From assembly GCA_017397805.1 (NCBI GenBank), contig JAFQHW010000076.1, positions 1-38,734 of the forward strand: 38,734 nucleotides of DNA, in the 5' to 3' direction. Both the position numbers and the translations under genes were made by a program. Source of the DNA: Clostridia bacterium. GTDB lineage: Bacteria > Bacillota > Clostridia > Oscillospirales > CAG-382. Positions 1 to 8,585 of the stretch are shown here, piece by piece. The notes below the pieces were generated by a model that was not told the DNA's origin, made no database searches, and saw only the letters and a list, made by a program, of their open reading frames with translations. Position 1 is the first letter of the stretch. Every line of letters begins with the position of its first letter.

Positions 1-150
1 AAACGAACCTCGGCTCACAGTACAGTTCGGGGTCCCCGTTACGAACGAAGTGAGTAATGGGGTGGCATAACAGTTCTCGCCTCGGTTCGTTTTGTCTGCG
101 CTCTTTCTCAGCGCTCTGCCAAGCTGATGACAAAGTTTGTCCTCAGCTTG
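1..150. repeat. Stem-loop-rich intergenic element at window edge
   Basis: No open gene is seen here. Positions 1-9 (AAACGAACC) and 84-92 (GGTTCGTTT) are perfect inverted repeats enclosing an inner hairpin (34-42 with 54-62, one G-U pair). Two further stems follow: 98-102 with 110-114, and 121-134 with 136-149 with one mismatch. The nested layout resembles a dispersed palindromic (REP/MITE-like) element or a structured RNA. No family is recognised and the element may continue to the left of the window. Confidence 0.4.
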
Positions 151-181
151 AAAACTGCAGGGCGATATACCCTGCAGTTTT
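151..181. terminator. Bidirectional intrinsic terminator after the serC operon
   Basis: A perfect 12-bp stem (AAAACTGCAGGG, 151-162, with CCCTGCAGTTTT, 170-181) has a 7-nt loop and A/T tracts on both sides, so it can stop transcription from either strand. It lies 5 bp beyond the stop codon of the leftward sugar isomerase-like gene. Confidence 0.8.
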
Positions 182-186
182 GTTAG

Positions 187-1005
187 TTATTTAATCAGTG
201 ACATTAGATACTTACCTGTTTCTGCCATCATTTTATAAGCGGCAGGGACAAGCTCTACGGGGAACTGTCGCACATAGAAGCCCGCTTCGTAGGTAAAATC
301 GCCTTTGTAGCCGATTTCTTTCAGCGCGGCACATATATTGCCCCAATTAAGTTTGCGGTTATACGGCATATTATGGCTGTCGTGGATGCCGTCGTTATCG
401 TGAACGTGAAGAGCGGTTACTCTACTGCCTACACCCTTCAAGAACTCAACCGCATCACCGTTTATAGAAGCGTGTCCTATATCCACAAGACAAGTGAAAT
501 ATTCACTGTCAAGGCTGTCAACAAGAGCGGCAAGCTCATCAGCGTTGCCGAAAAACGAAGGAGCTATCAAGTTCTCCAGCGCTATCTTAACACCATATTG
601 CTTGCAATAAGGAGTAAGTGCCGAGAAAAACTCCACGTTGCGCTGTAGGCTATCATCGCCAACGGGTTGAGGATGCATAACCACGTGAGGAGCGCCTAAA
701 ATAGCCGTAGCTTCAATGGCGCGTATAAGCTGGGGATACACCTCTTTGCTATACGCTTCGTCGTCGATTTTAAACGACGGGAACGGAGCGTGAGTCTGGT
801 TAAAGCAAACACCACATTCGTCGGCTATATGCTTAAAGGTTTCCATCCGCTTTACATAGCCGTCGTGGTTTACGGGATTATCTTCCCTCTTCAGGTCGAA
901 CATAGAATAGTCCAAACCCTCAAAGCCTGCGTTTGCCACTACCTCGATAGCCTTTTCGGTACCGAAAAGTATGGAGCCATAGTTAAACTCAGTAGAAAGT
1001 ATCAA
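187..1005 (-). CDS. Sugar phosphate isomerase/epimerase-like TIM-barrel protein
   Basis: This 272-aa protein belongs to the xylose isomerase-like / AP endonuclease 2 TIM-barrel superfamily, whose members isomerise or epimerise small sugars using a divalent metal. Visible metal-site motifs are the Glu in ALENL (about residue 143), the Asp and His in VDIGH, the cluster HVHDNDG, and a late Glu in YEAGF. The start is a TTG at 1005, supported by a GAAGGTG ribosome binding site and the lack of a better ATG. It begins 20 bp after serA, so it is probably the third gene of the serC-serA operon. Substrate is unknown. A direct role in serine synthesis cannot be claimed; no phosphoserine phosphatase is visible in the window. 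Confidence 0.8.
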   Translation of the reverse strand: MILSTEFNYGSILFGTEKAIEVVANAGFEGLDYSMFDLKREDNPVNHDGYVKRMETFKHIADECGVCFNQTHAPFPSFKIDDEAYSKEVYPQLIRAIEATAILGAPHVVMHPQPVGDDSLQRNVEFFSALTPYCKQYGVKIALENLIAPSFFGNADELAALVDSLDSEYFTCLVDIGHASINGDAVEFLKGVGSRVTALHVHDNDGIHDSHNMPYNRKLNWGNICAALKEIGYKGDFTYEAGFYVRQFPVELVPAAYKMMAETGKYLMSLIK

Positions 1006-1025
1006 AGCCTTTACACCTTCTTAAA

Positions 1026-2186
1026 TTAAAGAACTATCGTACGTCTTACACCGGCAATTGCGTTGATATTTGCAATTACTTCATCACTAATATCGGCGTT
1101 GGTATCAAGAACACTGCAAGCGTTTGCGCCCTTGGAACGGTTAAGCATAGACTCAATATTTGCACCGCTGTTGCTGAGAACTGCGGAGATCTGAGCAAGA
1201 GTGTTGGGAACGTTTTCGTGAAGAACGAGAACGCGGGTCTTTGCCTGGATGGGCATATCGATATTGGGATAGTTAACGCTGTTCTTGATAATACCGTTTT
1301 CAACGTAATCGATAAGCTCGTTAGCCGCCATAAGTGCACAGTTCTCCTCAGATTCGGGAGTGGAAGCGCCCAAGTGAGGGATGCAAACTATCTTATCACA
1401 GTTAATGGTATCGTTAGTGGGGAAATCGGTAACGTAAGAAGCAACCTTGCCGTCGGCAATAGCGGCCTTAAGATCTGCAATATTAACCAAATCAGCGCGG
1501 GAAAGGTTAACTATTCTCACACCGTCCTTCATAAGGGAGAAGCTGCGAGCGTTGAACATACCCTTAGTGTCCTTGGTAGATGGAACGTGAACGCTTATAT
1601 AATCACTCTTTTCAAAAACTTCGTCAAAGCTGTTAGCCTTGATGATGGAACGAGAGAGATGCCATGCATTGTCAACGGTAAGGAAGGGATCGCAACCGAT
1701 AACCTTCATGCCTAAGCTGTTAGCACAGTTAGCAACAAGACCGCCGATAGCGCCAAGACCGATAACCCCCAAGGTCTTACCCTTAAGCTCGGGACCTACG
1801 AAAGCGCTTTTACCCTTTTCTACAGCCTTTGCCACATCTTCCTCTGCGGTAAGACCGTTTGCCCAGCTGATACCGCCGTAAATGTTACGGGAAGCGAGAA
1901 GCAAAGCCGCCATGGTAAGCTCTTTAACACCGTTTGCATTGGCGCCGGGAGTGTTGAAAACAACTATACCCTCTTCCGTGCATCTGTCAACAGGAATGTT
2001 ATTAACGCCTGCACCTGCGCGGGCGATAGCTACCAAGTTCTTGCCGAACTCCATATCGTGCATTGCGGCAGAGCGAACCATTATCGCATCAGCGTCAGCC
2101 GCTTCGCAACCTACGTTATATTTTGCGCTGTCGAACTGCTTAAGACCTGCAGCTCCTATTTTGTTGAGTAATGCTATATTTTTCAT
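1026..2186 (-). CDS. serA: D-3-phosphoglycerate dehydrogenase
   Basis: It catalyses the first step of serine synthesis, oxidising 3-phosphoglycerate to 3-phosphohydroxypyruvate with NAD. The 386-aa protein has a substrate-binding N-terminus, a Rossmann GLGAIGG motif near residue 142, the catalytic Arg in LSRADLVN, the catalytic His in PHLGAST, and a C-terminal ACT domain from about residue 317, the usual site of serine feedback. The canonical DVFxxEP stretch carrying the active-site Glu reads TDFPTN here, a variation I believe occurs in a SerA branch of Clostridia. Its start overlaps the serC stop by 4 bp, indicating translational coupling. Product assignment is firm from family and context. 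Confidence 0.95.
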   Translation of the reverse strand: MKNIALLNKIGAAGLKQFDSAKYNVGCEAADADAIMVRSAAMHDMEFGKNLVAIARAGAGVNNIPVDRCTEEGIVVFNTPGANANGVKELTMAALLLASRNIYGGISWANGLTAEEDVAKAVEKGKSAFVGPELKGKTLGVIGLGAIGGLVANCANSLGMKVIGCDPFLTVDNAWHLSRSIIKANSFDEVFEKSDYISVHVPSTKDTKGMFNARSFSLMKDGVRIVNLSRADLVNIADLKAAIADGKVASYVTDFPTNDTINCDKIVCIPHLGASTPESEENCALMAANELIDYVENGIIKNSVNYPNIDMPIQAKTRVLVLHENVPNTLAQISAVLSNSGANIESMLNRSKGANACSVLDTNADISDEVIANINAIAGVRRTIVL

Positions 2187-3265
2187 GCGTGTTTCTCCTC
2201 AAAATCCTTCATAAATTCTACAAGCTTCTTAACACCCTCGATAGGCATTGCGTTATAAATGGAAGCGCGCATACCGCCTACGGAACGGTGGCCCTTGAGG
2301 TTTACAAAGCCTGCCTTAGCTGCTGCGGAACAAAATTCCTTATCCAGGTCAGCATCGCCGGTAACGAAGCAAACGTTCATAAGAGAACGGTATTCCTTCT
2401 CAGCGGTTGCCTTGAAGAGCTTGGAACTGTCAAGATAATCATAAAGAATAGCCGCCTTTTCACGGTTCATCTTCTCCATAACCTCAAGACCGCCAAGGCC
2501 CAATATCCACTCGTAAACCAAGCCTGCTACGTAGATGGAGTAGCAAGGAGGAGTGTTAAGCATGGAACCGTTTTCAGCCTGAGTCTTATAATCCATATAA
2601 CCGGGGCACTGAGGAAGTGCGGTGCCTAACAAATCTTCTCTGATAATAACAACCGTAAGACCTGCGGGAGCCATATTCTTCTGTGCGCCTGCGTAAATAA
2701 CGCCGTACTTGCTTACGTCAACGGGAACGGAAAGAATGCCGGAAGACATATCTGCAACCAAGGGTATATCGCCCGTATCGGGAACGTAGTTATAAACCGT
2801 ACCGTAAATGGTATTGTTGTAGCAGATGTGAACGTAGTCAGCATCCTTGGAGAGATCATCCTTAGAAACCTGAGGTACGTAAGTGAAGTTCTTATCCTTG
2901 CTGGTAGCAACGATATTAACCTCGCCGTATCTTGCGGCTTCCTTAGCTGCTTTCCCGGAGAACTGACCGGAAACTATATAATCAGCCTTACCCGTCTTCA
3001 TAAGGTTAAGGGGAACGGCTGAGAACTGCAAAGTAGCACCGCCCTGCAAGAAGAGAACCTTGTAATTATCGGGAATATTCATCAACTTTCTGAGTGAAGC
3101 TTCAGCATCCTTTATGATTTTATCGTATACGGGTGAGCGATGGCTCATCTCCATAACCGACATACCACTGCCCTGATAATCCAACATCTCCTCTGCTGCC
3201 TTGTTAAGTACAGCCTCGGGCAACATAGAAGGTCCTGCCGAAAAATTATAAATTCTGCTCATCAT
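2183..3265 (-). CDS. serC: Phosphoserine aminotransferase
   Basis: This PLP enzyme transfers the amino group from glutamate to 3-phosphohydroxypyruvate, giving phosphoserine. The N-terminus NFSAGPSMLPEAVL and the block YAGAQKNMAPAG, whose Lys (about residue 196) forms the PLP Schiff base, are diagnostic of SerC. Length (360 aa) is normal. Two adjacent ATG codons sit after an AGAGG site; the second, at 3262, has the better spacing. It heads the serC-serA-isomerase operon behind a good promoter (TTGACT/TAAAAT) 30-60 bp upstream. Family knowledge: the paired serC-serA arrangement is common in Clostridia. Confidence 0.95.
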   Translation of the reverse strand: MMSRIYNFSAGPSMLPEAVLNKAAEEMLDYQGSGMSVMEMSHRSPVYDKIIKDAEASLRKLMNIPDNYKVLFLQGGATLQFSAVPLNLMKTGKADYIVSGQFSGKAAKEAARYGEVNIVATSKDKNFTYVPQVSKDDLSKDADYVHICYNNTIYGTVYNYVPDTGDIPLVADMSSGILSVPVDVSKYGVIYAGAQKNMAPAGLTVVIIREDLLGTALPQCPGYMDYKTQAENGSMLNTPPCYSIYVAGLVYEWILGLGGLEVMEKMNREKAAILYDYLDSSKLFKATAEKEYRSLMNVCFVTGDADLDKEFCSAAAKAGFVNLKGHRSVGGMRASIYNAMPIEGVKKLVEFMKDFEEKHA

Positions 3266-3295
3266 TATTCCTCTTTTCTGTAAATGTTTATTGTT

Positions 3296-3324
3296 ATTTT
3301 ACTACATTTCACATAGATAGTCAA
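3296..3324 (-). promoter_or_regulatory. Promoter of the serC operon
   Basis: On the minus strand, -35 TTGACT (3324-3319), a 17-bp spacer and -10 TAAAAT (3301-3296). The predicted transcript starts about 25-30 nt before serC. No T-box or serine-related leader fits in so short a leader. Confidence 0.7.
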
Positions 3325-3347
3325 TAGCAATATGTCTAAAAATTCCA

Positions 3348-3376
3348 TTGACATAAATAAAAAATATTGTTATAAT
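3348..3376 (+). promoter_or_regulatory. Consensus promoter of the dehydratase-sufCB operon
   Basis: -35 TTGACA (3348-3353), a 17-bp spacer, and -10 TATAAT (3371-3376), a full match to the sigma-A consensus. It is divergent from the serC promoter, with the -35 boxes 23 bp apart. The predicted leader to the start codon at 3546 is about 160 nt and contains weak stems (3403-3408 with 3450-3455; AACGC with GCGTT near 3456-3479). I do not recognise a riboswitch in it. Confidence 0.8.
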
Positions 3377-3545
3377 TAAGTAGCAAAAAAATAATAGCAT
3401 AATCGGGGCAATTTGGGCATGACAAACTTTATGTTTCTACATCGAAAATCCCCGAAAACGCTTTTTAAAACAAGCGTTACGGTCTGCCTTTGATTCACCC
3501 GAAATTTTGAACCATTCCCGAGGAATATATACGGAGCACGTTTAA

Positions 3546-5441
3546 ATGAAAAACATTTTGTCCTTAATAAAAAGCAAACGGCGCAGGCTTCTTTTGTTTG
3601 CCCTTGATTTGATTTCCATAGCCTTAAGCTTTGGCTTTTCTTGGGCGCTGATAGTGGGCGAAAGAATAACAAGCGAATTCGTTGCGTTTTCATCCGTTTG
3701 CATAGCTTGCACGATGGTCGTACTTGCAATGTTCGGTGCCTATTACCACATTTGGCGATACGCTCAGATAAAACACTATTTTATGATGGCGCTGTCTATA
3801 GCGGCGGCATTCGTGCTGAGCGTTTCTTTTATTACGGTAACGGGAGAACCAAAAGAAGCCGCACATATTTTATCGGCACAGGATATACATCCGAAAATCA
3901 TGTGCGCTTTCGTAGTATTTACGGGGCTTTTGTCTATCGCCTTCGTCATAGGCATACGCATGACGTACCGCGTTCTTTACGAGGTTAAAAAAGAAAATGG
4001 TGCGCACAATAATTCTACTGAAAGGCGCAGAACGCTTATCGTAGGTGCGGGCCAAGCTTGTTGGATACTGTTGGAAGAAATACTTTCCTCCGATTGTGAA
4101 TACGCAGTGGTTGGTGTTTTGGATGATGACAAGGAAAAAATAGGCAGAAACATACAAGGCACCAACGTTTACGGTCCTATCGAATCCATAAACGAAATTA
4201 TAAGAAAGCTTAAAGCCGAGGTTATTATTATAGCTATCCCTTCCGCCGCTTCGGAAAACAAAAAAAGGATAGTGCGCCTTTGCAACGAAACGGGTGCGGA
4301 CGTCAGGATCATACCGGAAATTCACAGCATCGTAAGCAACGATAAATATATAAACCAAATGCGCAAGATCAACACGGAGGATCTTTTGGGCAGAGAAGCC
4401 GTGATAATGGACATTAAGGAAAGCGCCGAGCTTATTAACCGCCAAACCGTAATGGTAACCGGTGGCGGCGGAAGCATAGGCAGTGAGCTTTGCCGTCAGA
4501 TAATGTCCTACCATCCCAGCCGCTTGGTTATAATCGATATAAGCGAAAACAGCGCCTACGATATACAGCAGGAGTTGCTTACCAATTACGGGACGGGTGC
4601 GCCTTTATCCGTACATATCTCTTCTGTAAGGGATTTTGCAAAAATGGACGTACTGTTTGACAGATACCGTCCCGCATTGGTGTTCCATGCCGCCGCCCAC
4701 AAGCACGTTCCGCTTATGGAAAACGACCCCGAAGAAGCATTGAAAAATAATATATCAGGCACTTACAATATTGCTTATTTGGCAAACAAATATAAGGTTA
4801 AGCGTTTTTTGCTTATATCAAGCGACAAAGCGGTTAATCCTACCAACGTTATGGGCGCTACCAAGCGTTTTTGTGAGATGCTTATACAGCACTTCAATAA
4901 ACTGTCTGACGGTACCGAGTATTGCGCCGTCAGGTTTGGCAACGTATTGGGTTCAAACGGCTCGGTAATTCCGCTGTTTAACAAGCTTATTGAGCAAAGA
5001 AAAGATTTGCCCGTTACTCACCCAGAAATAACCCGCTACTTTATGACTATTCCAGAAGCGGTATCCTTAGTGCTTCGCGCGGGTGCCATGGCAAAAGGCG
5101 GCGAGATTTTCGTACTCGATATGGGAACTCCCGTAAAAATCGTTGATTTGGCACGCAACCTTATAAGGCTTCACGGCTTGGTACCAGACAAGGATATAAA
5201 GATAAAATTCGTGGGACTTCGTCCCGGCGAGAAGCTTTATGAAGAGCTTCTTATGGGTGACAACTTGGAATCCACGAAGCACGGTAAAATATTTATTGAA
5301 CAATCCGGAGATATAGACAGCGACAAACTTATGGCTTGCTATGACAGGATGTGTGCTGCCGCAAGCAGTAACGACAATGCAGAGTCTGTAAAGGCACTGG
5401 AAGCGGCAGTTTCTACTTTTAAGAGAGCTGTTTACAATTAG
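3546..5441 (+). CDS. Membrane-bound nucleotide-sugar 4,6-dehydratase (CapD/FlaA1/PglF type)
   Basis: This 631-aa protein has four hydrophobic N-terminal segments (about residues 12-125), a first Rossmann-like region (LIVGAGQA, near 160) and a C-terminal short-chain dehydrogenase domain starting at VTGGGGSIGSEL (about 301-312). The catalytic region SSDKAVNPTNVMGATKR carries Met where other SDR enzymes have Tyr, typical of inverting UDP-GlcNAc 4,6-dehydratases that initiate synthesis of deoxy-amino sugars such as bacillosamine-type or capsule sugars. Exact substrate is unknown. No glycosyltransferase or flippase genes are nearby; instead sufC follows after 23 bp, an unusual partner. Start chosen at ATG 3546 behind a GGAG site. 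Confidence 0.88.
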   Translation: MKNILSLIKSKRRRLLLFALDLISIALSFGFSWALIVGERITSEFVAFSSVCIACTMVVLAMFGAYYHIWRYAQIKHYFMMALSIAAAFVLSVSFITVTGEPKEAAHILSAQDIHPKIMCAFVVFTGLLSIAFVIGIRMTYRVLYEVKKENGAHNNSTERRRTLIVGAGQACWILLEEILSSDCEYAVVGVLDDDKEKIGRNIQGTNVYGPIESINEIIRKLKAEVIIIAIPSAASENKKRIVRLCNETGADVRIIPEIHSIVSNDKYINQMRKINTEDLLGREAVIMDIKESAELINRQTVMVTGGGGSIGSELCRQIMSYHPSRLVIIDISENSAYDIQQELLTNYGTGAPLSVHISSVRDFAKMDVLFDRYRPALVFHAAAHKHVPLMENDPEEALKNNISGTYNIAYLANKYKVKRFLLISSDKAVNPTNVMGATKRFCEMLIQHFNKLSDGTEYCAVRFGNVLGSNGSVIPLFNKLIEQRKDLPVTHPEITRYFMTIPEAVSLVLRAGAMAKGGEIFVLDMGTPVKIVDLARNLIRLHGLVPDKDIKIKFVGLRPGEKLYEELLMGDNLESTKHGKIFIEQSGDIDSDKLMACYDRMCAAASSNDNAESVKALEAAVSTFKRAVYN

Positions 5442-5464
5442 GCAAACTAAGGAGAAATGCGCAA

Positions 5465-6181
5465 ATGCTTAGATTTGAAAATATTTGCTATAACGTACCC
5501 GAAAACGGTACGCCTATAATAAAGGACTTAACGCTTCAGGTTAATGACGGTGAAATTCTTGTAATAACCGGTCCCAACGGCGGCGGTAAGAGTACGCTTG
5601 CACGTTTGGCAATGGGGATTATCAAACCTACTTCAGGCAGGATAATCCTTGACGGCACCGACATTACGGATATAGATATTACAGAGCGAGCTAATTTCGG
5701 TGTAGGTTACGCTTTTCAAGCGCCCGCACGCTTCAAAGGTCTTACCGTAAAAAGGCTTTTGAGCATCGCCGCCGGCGGTAATATCGATGACACGGAATGC
5801 TGCAAGTACCTGTCGCGAGTTGGTCTTTGCGCGGCGGATTATCTTAACCGCGCTCTTGATGCTACACTTTCCGGCGGTGAGCTGAAGCGTATTGAGGTAG
5901 CTTCCCTATTGGTACGCGACTTAAAGCTTGCCATATACGACGAGCCCGAGGCGGGTATCGATATTTGGTCATTCAATATGTTAGTTAACGCATTCAGCAC
6001 CTTGGGCAAAGAAAAAAGCGGTTCTCTTATGATAATCTCTCACCAAGAGAGGGTTATGCAAACGGCAGACAGAATAGCGGTAATAGCAGAAGGCAAACTT
6101 GGTGACATAGGCAAAAAGGATGAAATTTTACCTAAGCTTACAGACTTATTCCGCAGAGAATGCATAAAAGTTAAAAACTAA
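5465..6181 (+). CDS. sufC: Fe-S cluster assembly ATPase SufC (SMS-type)
   Basis: A 238-aa ABC-type ATPase that powers Fe-S cluster assembly on its SufB-type partner in the cytosol. It has a Walker A GPNGGGKST near residue 36, the SufC-style signature LSGGELKRIE near residue 138, and a Walker B ending in IYDEPEAGID. It is soluble, with no membrane segment, and is followed 19 bp later by a SufB-family gene, which separates it from ordinary transporter ATPases. Neither SufS, SufU nor SufD is visible here. A two-gene C-B set is what has been called the minimal SUF-like (SMS) system of anaerobes. RBS AAGGAG precedes the ATG. Confidence 0.88.
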   Translation: MLRFENICYNVPENGTPIIKDLTLQVNDGEILVITGPNGGGKSTLARLAMGIIKPTSGRIILDGTDITDIDITERANFGVGYAFQAPARFKGLTVKRLLSIAAGGNIDDTECCKYLSRVGLCAADYLNRALDATLSGGELKRIEVASLLVRDLKLAIYDEPEAGIDIWSFNMLVNAFSTLGKEKSGSLMIISHQERVMQTADRIAVIAEGKLGDIGKKDEILPKLTDLFRRECIKVKN

Positions 6182-6200
6182 AAATCGGAGCAACGAAAAT

Positions 6201-7127
6201 ATGGATAACAAATTATTGACAGGCGATTTGCAACTTTTAAATATCATCGCCGCAATGCCCGAAATACCTAAAGGCGCGGCTGTTAACATACGCAAAAACG
6301 GCGATAAAGCTGTACGCACGATCACCGAAAACGTTGATATAAGAACAAAAGAAAGCGGCAACGGCATAGATATATTGATAAAAGCAGGCACTAAGGGCGA
6401 AAAGGTGTATATACCCGTTATTCTTACGGAAAGCGGTCTTAACGAAACCGTTGCCAACGATTTTATTATAGGTGACGGCGCCGAGGTTGAGATCATAGCG
6501 GGCTGCGGTATTTGCAACAGCGGAAGCTGTGGCAGCAGTCACAGCGGTGTGCACACTTTTAAAATCGGTGAAAACTGCAAAGTAAAATACGTGGAAAAGC
6601 ATTACGGTGAAGGTAGCGGTGAAGCGGTTATGAACCCTTCCACCATTATAATGGTTGGCAAGAACTCCGCTTTTGATATGGAATCCACCCAGATCAAAGG
6701 CATTAGCTCTACCGTCCGCAACACCGTTGCATATTTAGCTCCCAACGCAAGGATGAACGTATCGGAACGACTCGTTACCCACGGTAACCAAAACGCAAAG
6801 TCCGATATGGAGGTTTTCCTTAACGGTGAGAGTAGCAGCCTACAAATAGTTTCCCGTTCAGTAGCACAGGAGAACTCTTCTCAAATGTTCCACCCCAAGG
6901 CAGTGGGTAACGCCGCTTGTAACGCACACATCCAGTGCGATGCAATAATCATGGATAAAGCTTCCGTGGGCAGTATCCCGGAGATACAGGCAAACGATGC
7001 CGCCGCCTCCATCATACACGAAGCGGCAATAGGCAGAATCAATAACGAGCAATTATTAAAGCTTCAAAGCTTGGGACTGAGCGCCGAAGAAGCGGAAGCC
7101 GTAATTATAGAAGGCTTTTTAAGTTAA
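6201..7127 (+). CDS. sufB: Fe-S cluster scaffold protein of the SufB/SufD family (SmsB-like)
   Basis: A 308-aa scaffold on which clusters are built, shorter than the roughly 470-500 aa of classical SufB. Visible features are the Cys-rich GCGICNSGSCG (about 103-113), the beta-helix block VKYVEKHYGEGSG, and the C-terminal core AHIQCDAIIMDKASVGSIPEI, whose Cys aligns with the catalytic Cys405 of E. coli SufB. The ending HEAAIGRI...EAEAVIIEGFLS is typical of the family. It is co-transcribed with sufC. No second SufB/D paralogue is nearby, so a homodimer with two SufC subunits is the likely complex. A long symmetrical terminator follows the stop. Confidence 0.87.
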   Translation: MDNKLLTGDLQLLNIIAAMPEIPKGAAVNIRKNGDKAVRTITENVDIRTKESGNGIDILIKAGTKGEKVYIPVILTESGLNETVANDFIIGDGAEVEIIAGCGICNSGSCGSSHSGVHTFKIGENCKVKYVEKHYGEGSGEAVMNPSTIIMVGKNSAFDMESTQIKGISSTVRNTVAYLAPNARMNVSERLVTHGNQNAKSDMEVFLNGESSSLQIVSRSVAQENSSQMFHPKAVGNAACNAHIQCDAIIMDKASVGSIPEIQANDAAASIIHEAAIGRINNEQLLKLQSLGLSAEEAEAVIIEGFLS

Positions 7128-7138
7128 CCTCAAACACA

Positions 7139-7176
7139 AAACGGGCAGTAAAAACCGTGGTTTTTACTGCCCGTTT
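7139..7176. terminator. Bidirectional terminator between sufB and the permease gene
   Basis: Perfect 18-bp arms (7139-7156 and 7159-7176) separated by only 2 bp form a very strong stem with A/T-rich ends. It lies between convergent genes and can serve both. Confidence 0.9.
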
Positions 7177-7193
7177 ATTATTTGTGTTTATGC

Positions 7194-8543
7194 TTAGTTC
7201 TTCTTTTTGGAAACAACTACGTTTACAACAATGCCGAGGAGGAGTGCAACTGCGATGGCCGTAAGAAGGACCTTTCCAACAAGAAGCTTCATACCGCCAA
7301 CACCAACAATAAGAATGGTAGATGCGGTAAAGAGGTTGCCGTTATCACCCAAGTCAACCTTCTGAAGCATCTTCAAGCCGCTTACTGCGATAAAGCCGTA
7401 AAGGGTAACACAAACGCCGCCCATTACGCAAGCGGGGATGGTAGCAAGGAAGGTTACGAAGGGGGCAAAGAAGGAAGCCAAGATGGCAATTATTGCCGTA
7501 ACGGTTATGGTTATAACGGAAGCGTTGCCGGTAATGGCAACACAGCCTACGCTTTCACCGTAAGTAGTGTTGGGGCATCCGCCGAAGAATGCACCGACCA
7601 TAGAGCCTACACCGTCACCCAAAAGGGTTTTATCAAGGCCGGGATCTTCAAGAAGGTCACTGCCGATGATAGAGGAAAGGTTCTTGTGGTCAGCAATATG
7701 CTCCGCAAACACAACGAACGCCATGGGAACGTACGCTACCGCAATGCTGCCGATAAAGGTAGCATCAATATCCTTAACACCCTTAAAAGCTTCTATAAAG
7801 GTGAAATCGGGAACCCAATGCATATCCTTGAATTTGGAGAAATCAACTATCTGCAATGCAGCATTATCCGTTGCGTTACCGATAAGAGTAAATACGGTGG
7901 CAACGATATATCCCGCGCCGATACCGATTATAAAGGGGATAAGCTTAGCCATCTTCTTACCGTAAACGGAAGCAATTACAACAACGAACAGAGTAACGAG
8001 CGCACATATAAGGCATATCCATGCGTGGGTATCCATAACATACGCACCGGTAGCGGCATCAACAGCGGGAGCTTGTGCCGCAGTCTTCAAGGTATCGCCT
8101 ACTGCATTACCCGCGAGGGAAAGACCGATAATTGCAACGGTGGGACCGATTACTACGGGAGGCATAAATTTGGAAATCCAATTAACGCCAACGAATTTAA
8201 CAAATAAAGAAATAACAACGTAAACGAGACCTGCCATAACTGCGCCGACTATCAAGCCTACATAACCTGCAGATATACTTGCCGCGCCAGCGAAAGCCGC
8301 ACCCATGGAAGGGAGGAACGCAAAAGAGCTACCAAGGAAAACGGGGCTTCTGAATTTTGTAAAAAGCTGATAAACCAAAGTGCCCACGCCTGCGCCAAAC
8401 AAAGCGGCAGACTGTGACATCCCGTTACCGATAATAGCGGGAACTGCAATGGTAGCAGCCAAGATTGCGAGGACTTGCTGTATAGCGAACACTATCGTCT
8501 GTGTTGCCTTCGGCTTATCCTTAACGCCGTAAACCAGATTCAT
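7194..8543 (-). CDS. Uracil/xanthine permease (NAT/NCS2 family)
   Basis: A 449-aa nucleobase:cation symporter with about 12-14 hydrophobic segments. The N-terminus MNLVYGVKDKP is typical of uracil permeases. Two ligand-binding Glu motifs of the UraA fold are present: FAEHIADH near residue 280 and TTYGESVG near residue 330. Substrate cannot be fixed from the sequence; uracil is favoured by UraA-like motifs, xanthine is the alternative. Translation starts at ATG 8543 after CGGAGG. The gene has its own promoter and a leader of about 180 nt with an attenuator, pointing to regulation by nucleobase or nucleotide supply. Confidence 0.9.
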   Translation of the reverse strand: MNLVYGVKDKPKATQTIVFAIQQVLAILAATIAVPAIIGNGMSQSAALFGAGVGTLVYQLFTKFRSPVFLGSSFAFLPSMGAAFAGAASISAGYVGLIVGAVMAGLVYVVISLFVKFVGVNWISKFMPPVVIGPTVAIIGLSLAGNAVGDTLKTAAQAPAVDAATGAYVMDTHAWICLICALVTLFVVVIASVYGKKMAKLIPFIIGIGAGYIVATVFTLIGNATDNAALQIVDFSKFKDMHWVPDFTFIEAFKGVKDIDATFIGSIAVAYVPMAFVVFAEHIADHKNLSSIIGSDLLEDPGLDKTLLGDGVGSMVGAFFGGCPNTTYGESVGCVAITGNASVITITVTAIIAILASFFAPFVTFLATIPACVMGGVCVTLYGFIAVSGLKMLQKVDLGDNGNLFTASTILIVGVGGMKLLVGKVLLTAIAVALLLGIVVNVVVSKKKN

Positions 8544-8585
8544 AATTTTACCTCCGATATTTTGTTTTTATCTTCACCGCTCGCG

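Noticed and set aside
1..150. tRNA or rRNA fragment
   Set aside because: The stems do not form a cloverleaf, there is no T-arm GGTTCGAAT-type loop in the right context, and no rRNA motif is recognisable.
7182..8207. 341-aa plus-strand frame opposite the permease gene
   Set aside because: It is a hydrophilic low-complexity shadow without initiation signals; the minus-strand frame has the full UraA-like motif set.
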